From positions 1-11,407 of the forward strand of contig CAMLRE010000024.1 in the NCBI GenBank assembly GCA_946482355.1: a stretch of DNA of 11,407 nucleotides, read 5' to 3'. A model generated the notes under the pieces. That model was not told the DNA's origin and made no database searches. It saw only the letters and a list, made by a program, of their open reading frames with translations. The DNA comes from an uncultured Bdellovibrio sp. GTDB taxonomy: Bacteria > Bdellovibrionota > Bdellovibrionia > Bdellovibrionales > Bdellovibrionaceae. A program made the translations under genes and the position numbers. Positions 1 through 6,985 of this stretch are shown here, piece after piece (the stretch's first letter is position 1; each line of letters begins with the position of its first letter).

Positions 1-1412
1 TTATCGAAAAATACTTAAACGGTGAAATTCCATCAGTTGCAGAATTAAAAGCTGCCCTTCGTAAAGGTGTTATCTCTTTAAAAATTTTTCCAGTGTATTG
101 CGGGGCTGCCTTTAAAAATAAAGGTATTCAGCAAATTTTAGATGGCGTTTTAGATTATCTTCCATCGCCATTAGATATTCCTCCAGCTGTGGGTATGAAC
201 CCGATCAAAGAAGACAAGCAAGTTGAGTGTCACACTAAATTTGATGAACCTTCTGCAGCGTTAGCTTTTAAATTAGCGAATGATCCGTTTGCTGGATCGT
301 TAACGTACATCCGCGTGTACTCTGGAATTTTAAAAGTGGGCGACCAGGTTTTAAATCCACGTACCGAAAAAAAAGAACGCGTACAAAAAATCGTAAAAAT
401 GCATGCGAATGCGCGTGAAGAAGTTTCTGAAATCAAAGCCGGTGATATCGGTGCAATTATCGGCTTAAAATTCACAACGACAGGCGATACGCTGTGCGAT
501 TCATCACGCCAAGTGGTGTTCGAATCAATCACTTTCCCAGAACCGGTGATCTCGGTAGTTGTCGAAGCTAAATCTTCTGCTGAACAAGATAAAATGATGG
601 AAGGTCTTCAACGTTTAGAAAAAGAAGATCCATCTTGTCGCTTACGCCAAGACCCTGAAACAGGACAAACACTGTTGTCAGGAATGGGCGAATTGCATTT
701 AGATATTTTGATCGACCGTCTACTTCGTGAATATAAAATTTCTGCGAACGTGGGTAATCCGCAAGTCGCATATCGTGAAACGATCACGGGTGACGCGAAA
801 ATTGATTACACATTCGAACGTCTTTTGGGTGGTGAAGAAAAGTTTGCTAAAATCAGCTTAAAAGTCGAAGCGATTGACCCTTCTGAAGGAAACAAAATTA
901 CGTCACTTGTTCAGCCATCAAAAGAAGTTCAGCCGAACTGGATCACTGCGGCCCTAAACGGCCTTAAGGAAGCGGTCGAAGTTGGACCTATCGCGAGCTA
1001 TGCTATGGTGGGTCTAAAGGTAACAATTACATCATTAACGGGTAACCCTCAGTCGACCGACGAGATCGTCTGCAAAGCGGCGGCATCGTTAGCTTTCCGC
1101 GATTTAGTGAAGTCAGCTGACCAGGTCCTGCTTGAACCTATGTTTAAACTAGAAGTTAATTGCCCTGATGATTTCGTAGGCAATATCGTGAGCGATATTA
1201 ACTCTAGACGCGGTAAAATCCATAATATGACCGCAAAACCGTCAGGTGGGCAGATTGTGACAGCTGAAGTGCCACTAGCTCAGCTGTTTGGTTATGCCAC
1301 AGATGTTCGCAGTTTATCGCAGGGCCGCGCCTTTTTTAGCATGAACTTTCAAAATTATTCGCCGGTTCCGCCAAAAGTTAAGGCTGAAATTCTGGCAAAA
1401 CTGGGTCGTTAG
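1..1412 (+). CDS. EF-G paralogue, spdEFG2/mtEFG2-like (5' truncated)
   Basis: Elongation factor G family translational GTPase, cut by the window start. The reading frame is open from base 3 and gives 469 residues plus a TAG stop. An internal GTG at 93 is not the start, because EF-G homology continues upstream of it (KYLNGEIP, AALRKG). The nucleotide-binding motifs G1-G4 lie outside; the G5 region is seen as CGAAFKNKG. Domain II (RVYSGILKVGD, MHANAREEVSEIKAGDIGA), domain III (SGMGELHLDILIDRL), domain IV and domain V (LLEPMFKLEV, RRGKIHNM, FGYATDVRSLSQGRA) follow in order. Domain IV is odd: the QSGGRGQYG motif of translocating EF-G is missing (ERLLGGEEKFAKISLKVE is there instead), and the position of E. 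coli His583 aligns by eye with Asn (codon 1044-1046). Both changes resemble mitochondrial EF-G2 (GFM2), which works in ribosome recycling. I infer spdEFG2; a divergent true fusA cannot be excluded. Codon use is less biased than in the ribosomal genes downstream. Confidence 0.85.
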   Translation, partial: IEKYLNGEIPSVAELKAALRKGVISLKIFPVYCGAAFKNKGIQQILDGVLDYLPSPLDIPPAVGMNPIKEDKQVECHTKFDEPSAALAFKLANDPFAGSLTYIRVYSGILKVGDQVLNPRTEKKERVQKIVKMHANAREEVSEIKAGDIGAIIGLKFTTTGDTLCDSSRQVVFESITFPEPVISVVVEAKSSAEQDKMMEGLQRLEKEDPSCRLRQDPETGQTLLSGMGELHLDILIDRLLREYKISANVGNPQVAYRETITGDAKIDYTFERLLGGEEKFAKISLKVEAIDPSEGNKITSLVQPSKEVQPNWITAALNGLKEAVEVGPIASYAMVGLKVTITSLTGNPQSTDEIVCKAAASLAFRDLVKSADQVLLEPMFKLEVNCPDDFVGNIVSDINSRRGKIHNMTAKPSGGQIVTAEVPLAQLFGYATDVRSLSQGRAFFSMNFQNYSPVPPKVKAEILAKLGR

Positions 1413-1425
1413 ACCGTTGTTTTTA

Positions 1426-1460
1426 AGCCTCAAGCCGACCGGTTTGGGGCTCACCCAACC
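1426..1460 (+). terminator. Competing hairpins after the EF-G gene, possible terminator
   Basis: An 11-bp stem (1426-1436 with 1441-1451, two G-U or G-T pairs) closes a four-base GACC loop 13 nt after the EF-G stop. No T-run follows it directly. An alternative stem (1441-1448 with 1454-1460, one bulged T, loop GCTCA) uses the 3' half of the first and is followed six bases later by TTTT (1467-1470). The two cannot form together. This may end or attenuate EF-G transcription before the S10 promoter. Without a proper U-tract it is a weak intrinsic-terminator candidate. Confidence 0.35.
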
Positions 1461-1497
1461 CCTCGATTTTCCCTCTGAAAAAACAATTTATTTCCTG

Positions 1498-1526
1498 TTG
1501 ACTCTAATCGTCGTTTGTTAGATATT
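1498..1526 (+). promoter_or_regulatory. Probable sigma70-type promoter of the S10-spc operon
   Basis: TTGACT (1498-1503, five of six match TTGACA) and GATATT (1521-1526, four of six match TATAAT) are separated by exactly 17 bp. An A/T-rich stretch at about 1477-1493 lies just upstream, as for an UP element. Transcription would start near 1533 and leave a leader of about 115 nt before rpsJ. This is the only good promoter-like pair I see in the 206-nt gap after the EF-G gene. Confidence 0.55.
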
Positions 1527-1543
1527 TTCGCTTCGGTTTATTT

Positions 1544-1625
1544 TAGCTACGGAAACCACCGCGCTATTTTCAGTCTTATTCGGGGCTGAATTCGGGCTAA
1601 CCCAGCTCACAGCGGAGAATGGTTT
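1544..1625 (+). promoter_or_regulatory. Structured rpsJ leader with possible pseudoknot
   Basis: Hairpin I pairs TAGC (1544-1547) with GCTA (1563-1566) and CGG (1550-1552) with CCG (1559-1561), and exposes the six-base loop AAACCA (1553-1558). That loop is perfectly complementary to TGGTTT (1620-1625), shortly before the rpsJ Shine-Dalgarno. Hairpin II pairs GGGCTG (1583-1588) with CAGCTC (1603-1608). The loop-to-downstream pairing could form a pseudoknot near the ribosome entry site. In E. coli the S10 leader is the target of L4 autoregulation; a similar role here is inference, and the sequence is not recognisably the E. coli leader. Confidence 0.4.
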
Positions 1626-1648
1626 TGACGGGCGAAAGAGGTAAAAAA

Positions 1649-1966
1649 ATGCAAAGTCAGAAGATTAGAATTAGGCTAAAGGCCTTTGATCATAAATTAC
1701 TTGATCAATCTACAAAAGAAATCGTGGATACTGCTCGTCGTACAGGAGCAAAAGTAGCGGGACCAATCCCTCTACCTACACGTATTAACAGATTCACTGT
1801 TTTACGTTCTCCGCACGTTGATAAAAAATCTCGTGAGCAATTCGAAGTAAGAACACACAAAAGAATGTTAGACATTCTAGAACCAACTCAACAAACGATC
1901 GATCAATTAATGAAATTAGATCTTTCAGCGGGTGTTGACGTTGAAATTAAATTATCAGCTGAGTAG
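1649..1966 (+). CDS. rpsJ: 30S ribosomal protein S10 (uS10)
   Basis: Small-subunit head protein of 105 residues that also serves as NusE in the NusB-NusG antitermination complex. The N-terminus ([15 protein letters not shown]) matches E. coli S10 almost residue for residue. The loop GPIPLPTR (residues 38-45), [17 protein letters not shown] and the C-terminal [11 protein letters not shown] are all typical. I chose the ATG at 1649 over an in-frame ATG at 1619: the ten extra residues are not part of the family, and 1649 has GAGG at 1638-1641 with a seven-base spacer. It is the first gene of the ribosomal operon, 236 nt after the EF-G stop and behind the promoter and leader described above. Its TAG stop is part of the TAGGAGG that serves rplC. 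Confidence 0.97.
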   Translation: MQSQKIRIRLKAFDHKLLDQSTKEIVDTARRTGAKVAGPIPLPTRINRFTVLRSPHVDKKSREQFEVRTHKRMLDILEPTQQTIDQLMKLDLSAGVDVEIKLSAE

Positions 1967-1978
1967 GAGGAATAGAAA

Positions 1979-2629
1979 ATGTCTGAAACTACTCAAGGTT
2001 TAAAATTAAACGGTATCTATGCTTTCAAAGAAGGTATGGCTACAATCTATAACGATAAAGGCGAAGCTATTCCAGTAACTGTTTTACGTTACGAACAATG
2101 GAAAGTTTCTCAAATCAAAACTAACGAAAAAGATGGCTACACAGCTGTTCAAATCGCTTCAGTTCCTAAAAAAGCTAAAAACTCTTCTAAAGCAGAAGTT
2201 GGTCACTTAAAAGGTGCAGGCTTTGAAACTGGCGCTCGTTACGTTAAAGAAATCCGTCAAGACTTACCAGCTGACGTAAAACTTGGTGATGCAATCTCTA
2301 TCGAGAGCTTAACTCAAGGTGATTTTGTGAAAATTACTGCGAAATCAAAAGGTAAAGGTTTCCAAGGTTCTGTAAGACGTTGGAGCTTCGCGGGTGGTCC
2401 TGCTACTCACGGTTCTAAATTCCACAGAAGACCGGGTTCATCTGGTAACAGAACATGGCCAGGCCGTGTTATGCCAGGTAAGAAATTCCCAGGTCACTTA
2501 GGTGATGAGACTGTTACGGTTCGTAACGTTCAAATCGTTGAAATCAACGCTGCTGACGGAGTAGTTCTTGTTAAAGGACCAGTTCCAGGCCACAAAAACA
2601 CTTTAGTGAAACTGGTTAAGGAGCAATAG
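1979..2629 (+). CDS. rplC: 50S ribosomal protein L3 (uL3)
   Basis: Early-assembling large-subunit protein of 216 residues; its extended loop reaches the peptidyl-transferase region. The family signature is clear: GKGFQGSVRRW, GGPATHGSKFHRRPGSSG, PGKKFPGHLGDETVTVRNVQIV and VLVKGPVPGHKN. The Gln that PrmB methylates in E. coli L3 (Q150, in GQNQTPG) is not kept; the aligned stretch here reads GNRTWPG, so PrmB-type modification at that site is unlikely. That alignment is by eye. Translation starts at an ATG behind a perfect AGGAGG (1965-1970) with an eight-base spacer; this SD overlaps the rpsJ stop. The N-terminal nine residues (MSETTQGLK) are a short extension before the L3 core. Confidence 0.97.
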   Translation: MSETTQGLKLNGIYAFKEGMATIYNDKGEAIPVTVLRYEQWKVSQIKTNEKDGYTAVQIASVPKKAKNSSKAEVGHLKGAGFETGARYVKEIRQDLPADVKLGDAISIESLTQGDFVKITAKSKGKGFQGSVRRWSFAGGPATHGSKFHRRPGSSGNRTWPGRVMPGKKFPGHLGDETVTVRNVQIVEINAADGVVLVKGPVPGHKNTLVKLVKEQ

Positions 2630-2631
2630 TC

Positions 2632-3255
2632 ATGGCTACAGTTAATGTACTTAATTGGAAAAAAGAAAAAGTTGGTTCTCTTGAATTACAAGCGGACACT
2701 TTCGAAGTTGAAGTAAAAAAAGACGTATTACACTCAGTTGTTAGATGGCAATTAGCTTGCCGTCGTCAAGGTACACACATGACTAAAACAAAAGGTCTTG
2801 TGAGCGGTGGTGGTAAAAAGCCATTCAAACAAAAAGGTACTGGTAACGCACGTCAAGGTTCTACACGTTCTCCGTTAATGCCTGGCGGTGGTACTATGTT
2901 TGGTCCACAACCTCGTTCATACGGTTATGTTCTTCCTAAGAAAATGAGAAAAGTAGCTCTTAAAATGGCTCTATCTCACTTATTTAAAGAAGGAAAATTA
3001 ACAGTTGTAGATTCAATGGCTTCTGAAGGTAAAACAAACGAGTTAAACAAACGTTTACAAACTTTCGGTGTTAAAAAAGCAGTTTTAGTTGATAAAGCTT
3101 CTGATGCAAAATTCAGCCGCGCAGCTAAAAACTTAGTTGATTACAAATACTCTCCAGTAGAGGGTTTAAACGTATTCGACTTATTAAAATACGACTACGC
3201 AGTAATCACTAAAGATTCGGTAGCTAAAATCATCGAAAGATGTTCTGCGGAATAA
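2632..3255 (+). CDS. rplD: 50S ribosomal protein L4 (uL4)
   Basis: Large-subunit protein of 207 residues that lines the exit tunnel through its long loop. The loop is seen at about residues 45-95: RRQGTH, GGGKKPFKQKGTGNARQGS, PLMPGGG and FGPQPRSYGY. E. coli has KGTGRARSG where this protein has KGTGNARQG, near the macrolide-contact Lys63; the Lys is kept. In E. coli L4 represses its own S10 operon, so it is the natural candidate ligand for the structured rpsJ leader here (inference). The start codon lies two bases after the rplC stop, and its SD AAGGAG (2618-2623) is inside the rplC coding end, so the two genes are probably translationally coupled. Confidence 0.97.
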   Translation: MATVNVLNWKKEKVGSLELQADTFEVEVKKDVLHSVVRWQLACRRQGTHMTKTKGLVSGGGKKPFKQKGTGNARQGSTRSPLMPGGGTMFGPQPRSYGYVLPKKMRKVALKMALSHLFKEGKLTVVDSMASEGKTNELNKRLQTFGVKKAVLVDKASDAKFSRAAKNLVDYKYSPVEGLNVFDLLKYDYAVITKDSVAKIIERCSAE

Positions 3256-3269
3256 TCGGAGTATAGAAT

Positions 3270-3548
3270 ATGAAACAACATTTAAAATCTCCACTAATCA
3301 CAGAAAAAAATACAGTTTTAGCAGAAGCTGGAACATACGTGTTCCAAGTTGATTTATCTTCTACAAAAGAACAAATCAAAAAAGAAGTTGAGACTGGTTT
3401 TAACGTTAAAGTTCAAAAAATCCGTACGGCAGTTTGCCGCGATGATATGCGCTATTCTAAATTCGGTCTTACAGTACCGAAAAAATGGAAAAAAGCTTAC
3501 ATCCAGTTAGCTCCGGGCCAAAAAATTTCATTATTTGAGGGAGCATAA
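3270..3548 (+). CDS. rplW: 50S ribosomal protein L23 (uL23)
   Basis: Protein at the rim of the exit tunnel, 92 residues, and the docking site for trigger factor and SRP. The N-terminal SPLITEKN carries the Glu that aligns with E. coli Glu18, the key trigger-factor contact. The C-terminal [19 protein letters not shown] matches the family's end (WKKAYVTLKEGQ in E. coli). It is slightly shorter than E. coli L23 at the N-terminus, which is common. The SD is GGAG (3258-3261), eight bases from the ATG, in a 14-nt gap after rplD. No anomaly seen. Confidence 0.95.
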   Translation: MKQHLKSPLITEKNTVLAEAGTYVFQVDLSSTKEQIKKEVETGFNVKVQKIRTAVCRDDMRYSKFGLTVPKKWKKAYIQLAPGQKISLFEGA

Positions 3549-3550
3549 TC

Positions 3551-4369
3551 ATGGGTTTAAAAGTATTTGGATCTAGATCACATGCAAGCCGCGGAATGGT
3601 TGGATTTGATTTCAAAGAAATCACGAAAACTACTCCAGAGAAATCATTAACAGTTGCTCTTAAAAAAGCTTCTGCTCGTAACAATACGGGTATGATTACT
3701 ACTCGTCACATTGGTGGCGCACATAAACGTAAATACCGTTTGGTTGATTTCAAACGTACTAAATTAGAAGTTCCAGCAAAAGTTACTGCGATCGAATACG
3801 ATCCAAACAGAACTTGCCGTATCGCTCTACTTTCTTACGCTGACGGTGAAAAAGCTTACATCTTAGCTCCAGTGGGCTTAAATGTAGGTGACATCGTACA
3901 ATCAAGCGATAAAGCCGATATCAAACCAGGAAATTGTTTAACAATTTCTCAAATCCCGGTTGGTACTGTGATTCACAATGTTGAATTGCGTCCAGGCAAG
4001 GGTGGCCAAATTTGCCGTGGCGCTGGCGCTTCTGCAACTTTAGCTGGTAAAGGTGAAAAGTACTGCCAAGTACGTTTACCATCTGGCGAATTAAAACAAA
4101 TCTTATCAACTTGTAAGGCTTCAATCGGTCAAGTTGGTAATACTGACAATGAAAATATCAAACTGGGTAAAGCCGGTCGCTCTCGTTGGAGAGGTATCAG
4201 ACCTTCTGTACGCGGTATGCACATGAATCCAGTCGACCATCCATTGGGTGGTGGTGAAGGCGTTGGTAAGGGTCATCACCCTGTAACACCTTGGGGCCAA
4301 CCTTGTAAAGGTTACAAGACTCGTCATAACAAACGTACTGATTCATCAATCATTAAACGTCGTAAGTAG
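3551..4369 (+). CDS. rplB: 50S ribosomal protein L2 (uL2)
   Basis: Core large-subunit protein of 272 residues, needed for subunit association and peptidyl-transferase assembly. The SH3-like and translation-protein folds are recognisable from [30 protein letters not shown] and [23 protein letters not shown]. The C-terminal signature [21 protein letters not shown] and KTRHNKRTD is intact. His230 aligns with the conserved E. coli His229. The first residues ([15 protein letters not shown]) differ from the usual proline-rich L2 start, but the alignment settles at [15 protein letters not shown]. The ATG is two bases after the rplW stop, with GAGGGAG (3537-3543) inside rplW, so coupling is likely. 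Confidence 0.97.
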   Translation: MGLKVFGSRSHASRGMVGFDFKEITKTTPEKSLTVALKKASARNNTGMITTRHIGGAHKRKYRLVDFKRTKLEVPAKVTAIEYDPNRTCRIALLSYADGEKAYILAPVGLNVGDIVQSSDKADIKPGNCLTISQIPVGTVIHNVELRPGKGGQICRGAGASATLAGKGEKYCQVRLPSGELKQILSTCKASIGQVGNTDNENIKLGKAGRSRWRGIRPSVRGMHMNPVDHPLGGGEGVGKGHHPVTPWGQPCKGYKTRHNKRTDSSIIKRRK

Positions 4370-4381
4370 GGAGAATAGATA

Positions 4382-4675
4382 ATGGCACGTTCAGTAAAAA
4401 AAGGTCCTTTTATCGATATTCACTTAGCTAAAAAAGCTGAGACGGCTATCCAAAAAAATGACAAGAAAGTAATTAAAACATGGTCAAGACGTTCTACGAT
4501 CTTCCCTGAGTACGTTGGATTGACTTTTGCCGTACATAACGGCAGAAAGTTTGTTCCAGTATACGTTTCTGAGAACATGATTGGTCATAAACTTGGCGAA
4601 TTCGCGCCAACTAGAACTTTTGCAGGCCATGCTGAGAAGAAAGCTGCTCCAGCAGCTCCAGCGGCTAAGAAGTAG
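4382..4675 (+). CDS. rpsS: 30S ribosomal protein S19 (uS19) with Ala/Lys tail
   Basis: Small-subunit head protein of 97 residues that binds 16S rRNA with S13 near the A site and the intersubunit bridge. [48 protein letters not shown] and [19 protein letters not shown] form the complete conserved body. The last 13 residues ([13 protein letters not shown]) are a low-complexity Ala/Pro/Lys tail beyond the usual end near residue 84 plus a few. Start is an ATG with GGGAG (4369-4373) overlapping the rplB TAG stop. The S19 stop is doubled in frame (TAGTAG, 4673-4678), and the second TAG merges into the rplV SD. Confidence 0.96.
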   Translation: MARSVKKGPFIDIHLAKKAETAIQKNDKKVIKTWSRRSTIFPEYVGLTFAVHNGRKFVPVYVSENMIGHKLGEFAPTRTFAGHAEKKAAPAAPAAKK

Positions 4676-4687
4676 TAGGGATTGAAA

Positions 4688-5023
4688 ATGGAAGCTAAAG
4701 CATCTTTAAAATATGCAAGAGTTGGAGCTCAAAAAGCTCGCCTAGTTGCTGATGTCGTTCGCGGCAAATCAGTAGACGAAGCTCTTAAAGTTTTGACAGT
4801 TATGAACAAAAAAACTGCTTTAATGATTAAGAAATTAATCGAATCAGCAGTTGCAAATGCGGACTACAAAAAAACTATGGCTGTAGACAAATTAGTGGTT
4901 AAAAAAATCACTGTTGACGGCGGCCCGGTATTAAAACGTTTCCGTCCAAGAGCGCAAGGTCGTGCTTTCGGTGTTCGTAAGAAATTAAGTCACATCGACG
5001 TAGTATTAGGAGAGAAAAACTAA
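4688..5023 (+). CDS. rplV: 50S ribosomal protein L22 (uL22)
   Basis: Large-subunit tunnel protein of 111 residues. [29 protein letters not shown], the AVANADYKK helix and the beta-hairpin [29 protein letters not shown] are typical; the hairpin tip is where macrolide-resistance changes occur in other bacteria, and it looks wild-type. I chose the ATG at 4688 rather than the in-frame TTG at 4682: AGGGA (4677-4681) sits six bases before 4688 but only touches 4682. The stop TAA shares its last A with the next start (TAATG, 5021-5025), a one-base overlap with rpsC. Confidence 0.96.
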   Translation: MEAKASLKYARVGAQKARLVADVVRGKSVDEALKVLTVMNKKTALMIKKLIESAVANADYKKTMAVDKLVVKKITVDGGPVLKRFRPRAQGRAFGVRKKLSHIDVVLGEKN

Positions 5024-5688
5024 TGGGACAAAAGGTTCATCCAATTGGATTAAGAGTTGGTGTTATTAGATCTTGGGATTCTCGTTGGTACGCAAAAGGA
5101 AACACGTACTACGAAAATATCCACGAAGACATTAAATTAAGAAAATACTTAAAAACGAAACTAAAACACGCTGGTGTTGCTAAAATCGAAATCGAGCGCG
5201 CGGCTAATAAAGTTAAACTTATTATCCACACAGCTCGTCCAGGTGTAGTTATCGGTAAAAAAGGTACAGGCATTGATACTTTAAAAGCTGACGTTCAAAA
5301 GTTAACTAAGAACGAAGTTTTCTTAAGCATTCAAGAAGTTCGTAAACCGGATACTGAAGCTCAATTAGTTGCTGAGTCTATCGCTCAACAATTAGAGAAA
5401 CGTATCTCTTGGAGACGTGCTCTTAAAAAATCTATCGCAGCAGCTATCAAAGGCGGCGTGCGTGGTATCAAAATTCGCGTATCAGGTCGTTTAGATGGAG
5501 CAGAGATTGCTCGTTCTGAATGGTACAACGAAAAGTCAGTTCCTCTTCACACATTACGTGCAGACATTGACTACGGAACAGCTGAAGCATTAACAGCTTA
5601 CGGCATCATCGGCATGAAAGTTTGGATCTACAAAGGTGACATCCTTTCTGCATCACAAGCTCAGGAGGTAAGCCGTGCTAAGTCCTAA
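5023..5688 (+). CDS. rpsC: 30S ribosomal protein S3 (uS3)
   Basis: Small-subunit head protein of 221 residues at the mRNA entry tunnel; with S4 and S5 it forms the mRNA helicase of the ribosome. [20 protein letters not shown] opens it. The KH domain RNA-binding loop is [10 protein letters not shown] with the GxxG at Gly78-Gly81. The C-terminal domain has [28 protein letters not shown] and GVKVWIYKG-like [10 protein letters not shown]. It lacks the long Lys-rich tail of E. coli S3. The start overlaps the rplV stop by one base, with AGGAGA (5008-5013) inside rplV. Its 3' end carries both the SD and the first 14 bases of rplP. Confidence 0.97.
   Translation: MGQKVHPIGLRVGVIRSWDSRWYAKGNTYYENIHEDIKLRKYLKTKLKHAGVAKIEIERAANKVKLIIHTARPGVVIGKKGTGIDTLKADVQKLTKNEVFLSIQEVRKPDTEAQLVAESIAQQLEKRISWRRALKKSIAAAIKGGVRGIKIRVSGRLDGAEIARSEWYNEKSVPLHTLRADIDYGTAEALTAYGIIGMKVWIYKGDILSASQAQEVSRAKS
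5663..5677 (+). promoter_or_regulatory. Perfect Shine-Dalgarno with GTG start for rplP, inside rpsC
   Basis: AGGAGGT (5663-5669) stands five to six bases before the GTG at 5675. Both lie within the rpsC coding sequence, where the same bases encode part of QAQEVSRA. This is the strongest SD in the window besides that of rplC, and it settles GTG as the rplP start because no other in-frame start nearby gives the family N-terminus MLSPKR. Confidence 0.85.
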
Positions 5689-6082
5689 ACGTGTAAAATG
5701 GAGAAAACAATTCATCGGTCGTTCTCGTGGTTTAGCCACTCGTGGTTCAACACTTGATTTCGGTGATTTCGGTTTACAAGCTACTGAGCACGGTATGTTA
5801 ACAGCTCGTCAATTAGAAGCTGGTCGTATCGCTATCGCTCGTACTATTAAACGTGGCGGTAAAATCTGGATCCGTGTGTTCCCAGATCTACCAGTAACTA
5901 AAAAACCTGCTGAGACTCGTATGGGTAGCGGTAAAGGTAATCCAGAGTTTTGGGTATCTAAAGTTCTTCCTGGTAAAATCTTGTTCGAAATGAACGGTGT
6001 TACTAAGGAACAAGCTCAAGAGGCGTTTTTAAGAGCGGCTCATAAGTTACCTTTTAAAACTAAATTTTTAGAGAGAGCGTAA
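5675..6082 (+). CDS. rplP: 50S ribosomal protein L16 (uL16)
   Basis: Late-assembling large-subunit protein of 135 residues that helps organise the A-site tRNA pocket. [24 protein letters not shown] matches the family start, followed by [56 protein letters not shown] and a typical C-terminus. Arg82 aligns with E. coli Arg81, the residue hydroxylated by YcfD-type oxygenases; whether such an enzyme exists here is not visible. The gene starts with GTG and overlaps the end of rpsC by 14 bases in another frame, so termination of S3 and initiation of L16 are probably coupled. Confidence 0.97.
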   Translation: MLSPKRVKWRKQFIGRSRGLATRGSTLDFGDFGLQATEHGMLTARQLEAGRIAIARTIKRGGKIWIRVFPDLPVTKKPAETRMGSGKGNPEFWVSKVLPGKILFEMNGVTKEQAQEAFLRAAHKLPFKTKFLERA

Positions 6083-6084
6083 TT

Positions 6085-6276
6085 ATGAAATTCGCAGATA
6101 TCGAAAACAAATCGTTAAAAGAATTAATCAAACAAAAACAAGACTTAACGTCTCAATTGTTTGAAATGAAAATGAAAAACTCTTTAGGTCAATTGGCTAA
6201 CCCAGTTCAGATCAGAGTAGTTAGAAAAAACATTGCTCAAATCAATACAGCAATTGTTAAGAAAAGCGTAAGGTAG
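6085..6276 (+). CDS. rpmC: 50S ribosomal protein L29 (uL29)
   Basis: Small helical protein of 63 residues beside L23 at the tunnel exit, part of the platform that receives targeting factors and chaperones. The two-helix coiled hairpin is visible: helix one around NKSLKELIKQKQDLTSQLFE, then the conserved linker NSLGQLANPVQIR, and helix two RVVRKNIAQINTAI. Length and charge pattern fit the family. The ATG lies two bases after the rplP stop, with a purine-rich SD (GAGAGAG, around 6071-6077) in the end of rplP. TAG stop, continuing as TAGGTAAG toward rpsQ. Confidence 0.94.
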   Translation: MKFADIENKSLKELIKQKQDLTSQLFEMKMKNSLGQLANPVQIRVVRKNIAQINTAIVKKSVR

Positions 6277-6283
6277 GTAAGAA

Positions 6284-6586
6284 ATGGCTGCTAAGGCAAC
6301 AACGAGCGGAAAACAACCGACTAAAACAGTTAGTACTCGAGGCCGTAGAGTTGAGTTACAAGGTGAAGTGATCGCGAACAAAATGGAAAAAACTATTTCG
6401 GTATTAGTTTACAGAATGGTTCGCCACGCTAAATACGGAAAATACATCCGTAAATCTTCAGTAATCAAAGCTCACGACGAAAAATCATCTGCGAAAGTGG
6501 GCGATACAGTTACTATTCATGAAACTAAACCAATCAGCAAAACAAAACGCTGGGCACTGACTTCAGTGTTAAACACAACGAAGTAA
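6284..6586 (+). CDS. rpsQ: 30S ribosomal protein S17 (uS17) with N-terminal extension
   Basis: Small-subunit body protein of 100 residues with an OB fold that binds 16S rRNA early in assembly. The fold is seen from LQGEVIANKMEKTISVLVYRMVRHAKYGKYIRKSSVIKAHD (in pieces matching the family) through KVGDTVTIHETKPISKTKRWALTSVL. About 18 residues of basic, Thr/Ser-rich sequence (MAAKATTSGKQPTKTVST) precede the point where E. coli S17 begins; no alternative start lies between that leader and the core Met of NKMEK. The ATG has AGGTAGGT-like SD sequence overlapping the rpmC stop. Stops are tandem: TAATAG (6584-6589). Confidence 0.95.
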   Translation: MAAKATTSGKQPTKTVSTRGRRVELQGEVIANKMEKTISVLVYRMVRHAKYGKYIRKSSVIKAHDEKSSAKVGDTVTIHETKPISKTKRWALTSVLNTTK

Positions 6587-6604
6587 TAGGGCGGGAGTAG
6601 TTTT

Positions 6605-6973
6605 ATGATTCAAATGCAATCTAAATTAAACGTAGCTGATAACTCTGGTGCAAAAGAAGTAATGTGTATCAAAGTATTAGGCGGTTCAAAAAGACGTTTT
6701 GCTCACATTGGCGATGTAATCGTCGTTTCAATCCGTGATGCAATCCCAACTGCAAAAGTTAAGAAAGGTGACGTTGCGAAAGCCGTTATCGTTCGTACAA
6801 TTCACAAATTAAGAAGACCAGACGGCAGCTATATCCGCTTTGATGATAACTCTGCAGTTTTAATCAATGCGAATAAAGAGCCAATCGGAACTCGTATTTT
6901 TGGTCCAGTAGCGAGAGAGTTAAGAGCGAAACAATTCGTTAAGATCGTTTCACTTGCTCCGGAAGTATTATAG
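6605..6973 (+). CDS. rplN: 50S ribosomal protein L14 (uL14)
   Basis: Large-subunit interface protein of 122 residues that binds L19 and takes part in an intersubunit bridge; it is also the docking site of the silencing factor Rsf[66 protein letters not shown] and [13 protein letters not shown] are diagnostic. It is the first gene of the spc part. In E. coli a separate promoter precedes it, but here only 18 nt separate it from rpsQ; these hold GGGAG (6593-6597), seven bases from the ATG. It ends TAGTAG, and the next gene is rplE, not rplX. Confidence 0.97.
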   Translation: MIQMQSKLNVADNSGAKEVMCIKVLGGSKRRFAHIGDVIVVSIRDAIPTAKVKKGDVAKAVIVRTIHKLRRPDGSYIRFDDNSAVLINANKEPIGTRIFGPVARELRAKQFVKIVSLAPEVL

Positions 6974-6985
6974 TAGAGGTTTGAA

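Noticed and set aside
93..95. GTG at 93 as the start of the EF-G gene
   Set aside because: EF-G homology runs upstream in the same frame to base 3, and the GTP-binding domain must lie before it; the gene is truncated by the window.
230..771. Open frames on the minus strand opposite the EF-G gene, and similar ones opposite rplB, rpsH, rplF and rplR
   Set aside because: They lie wholly opposite strongly conserved coding sequence, have no recognisable domains or good ribosome sites, and are expected by chance.
1619..1648. ATG at 1619 as rpsJ start, adding ten residues
   Set aside because: The extra residues are not in the S10 family; GGAG at 1614-1617 is only one base from it, whereas 1649 has well-spaced GAGG and gives the E. 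coli-like N-terminus.
4682..4687. TTG at 4682 as rplV start
   Set aside because: ATG at 4688 has the proper SD spacing and gives the usual L22 length.
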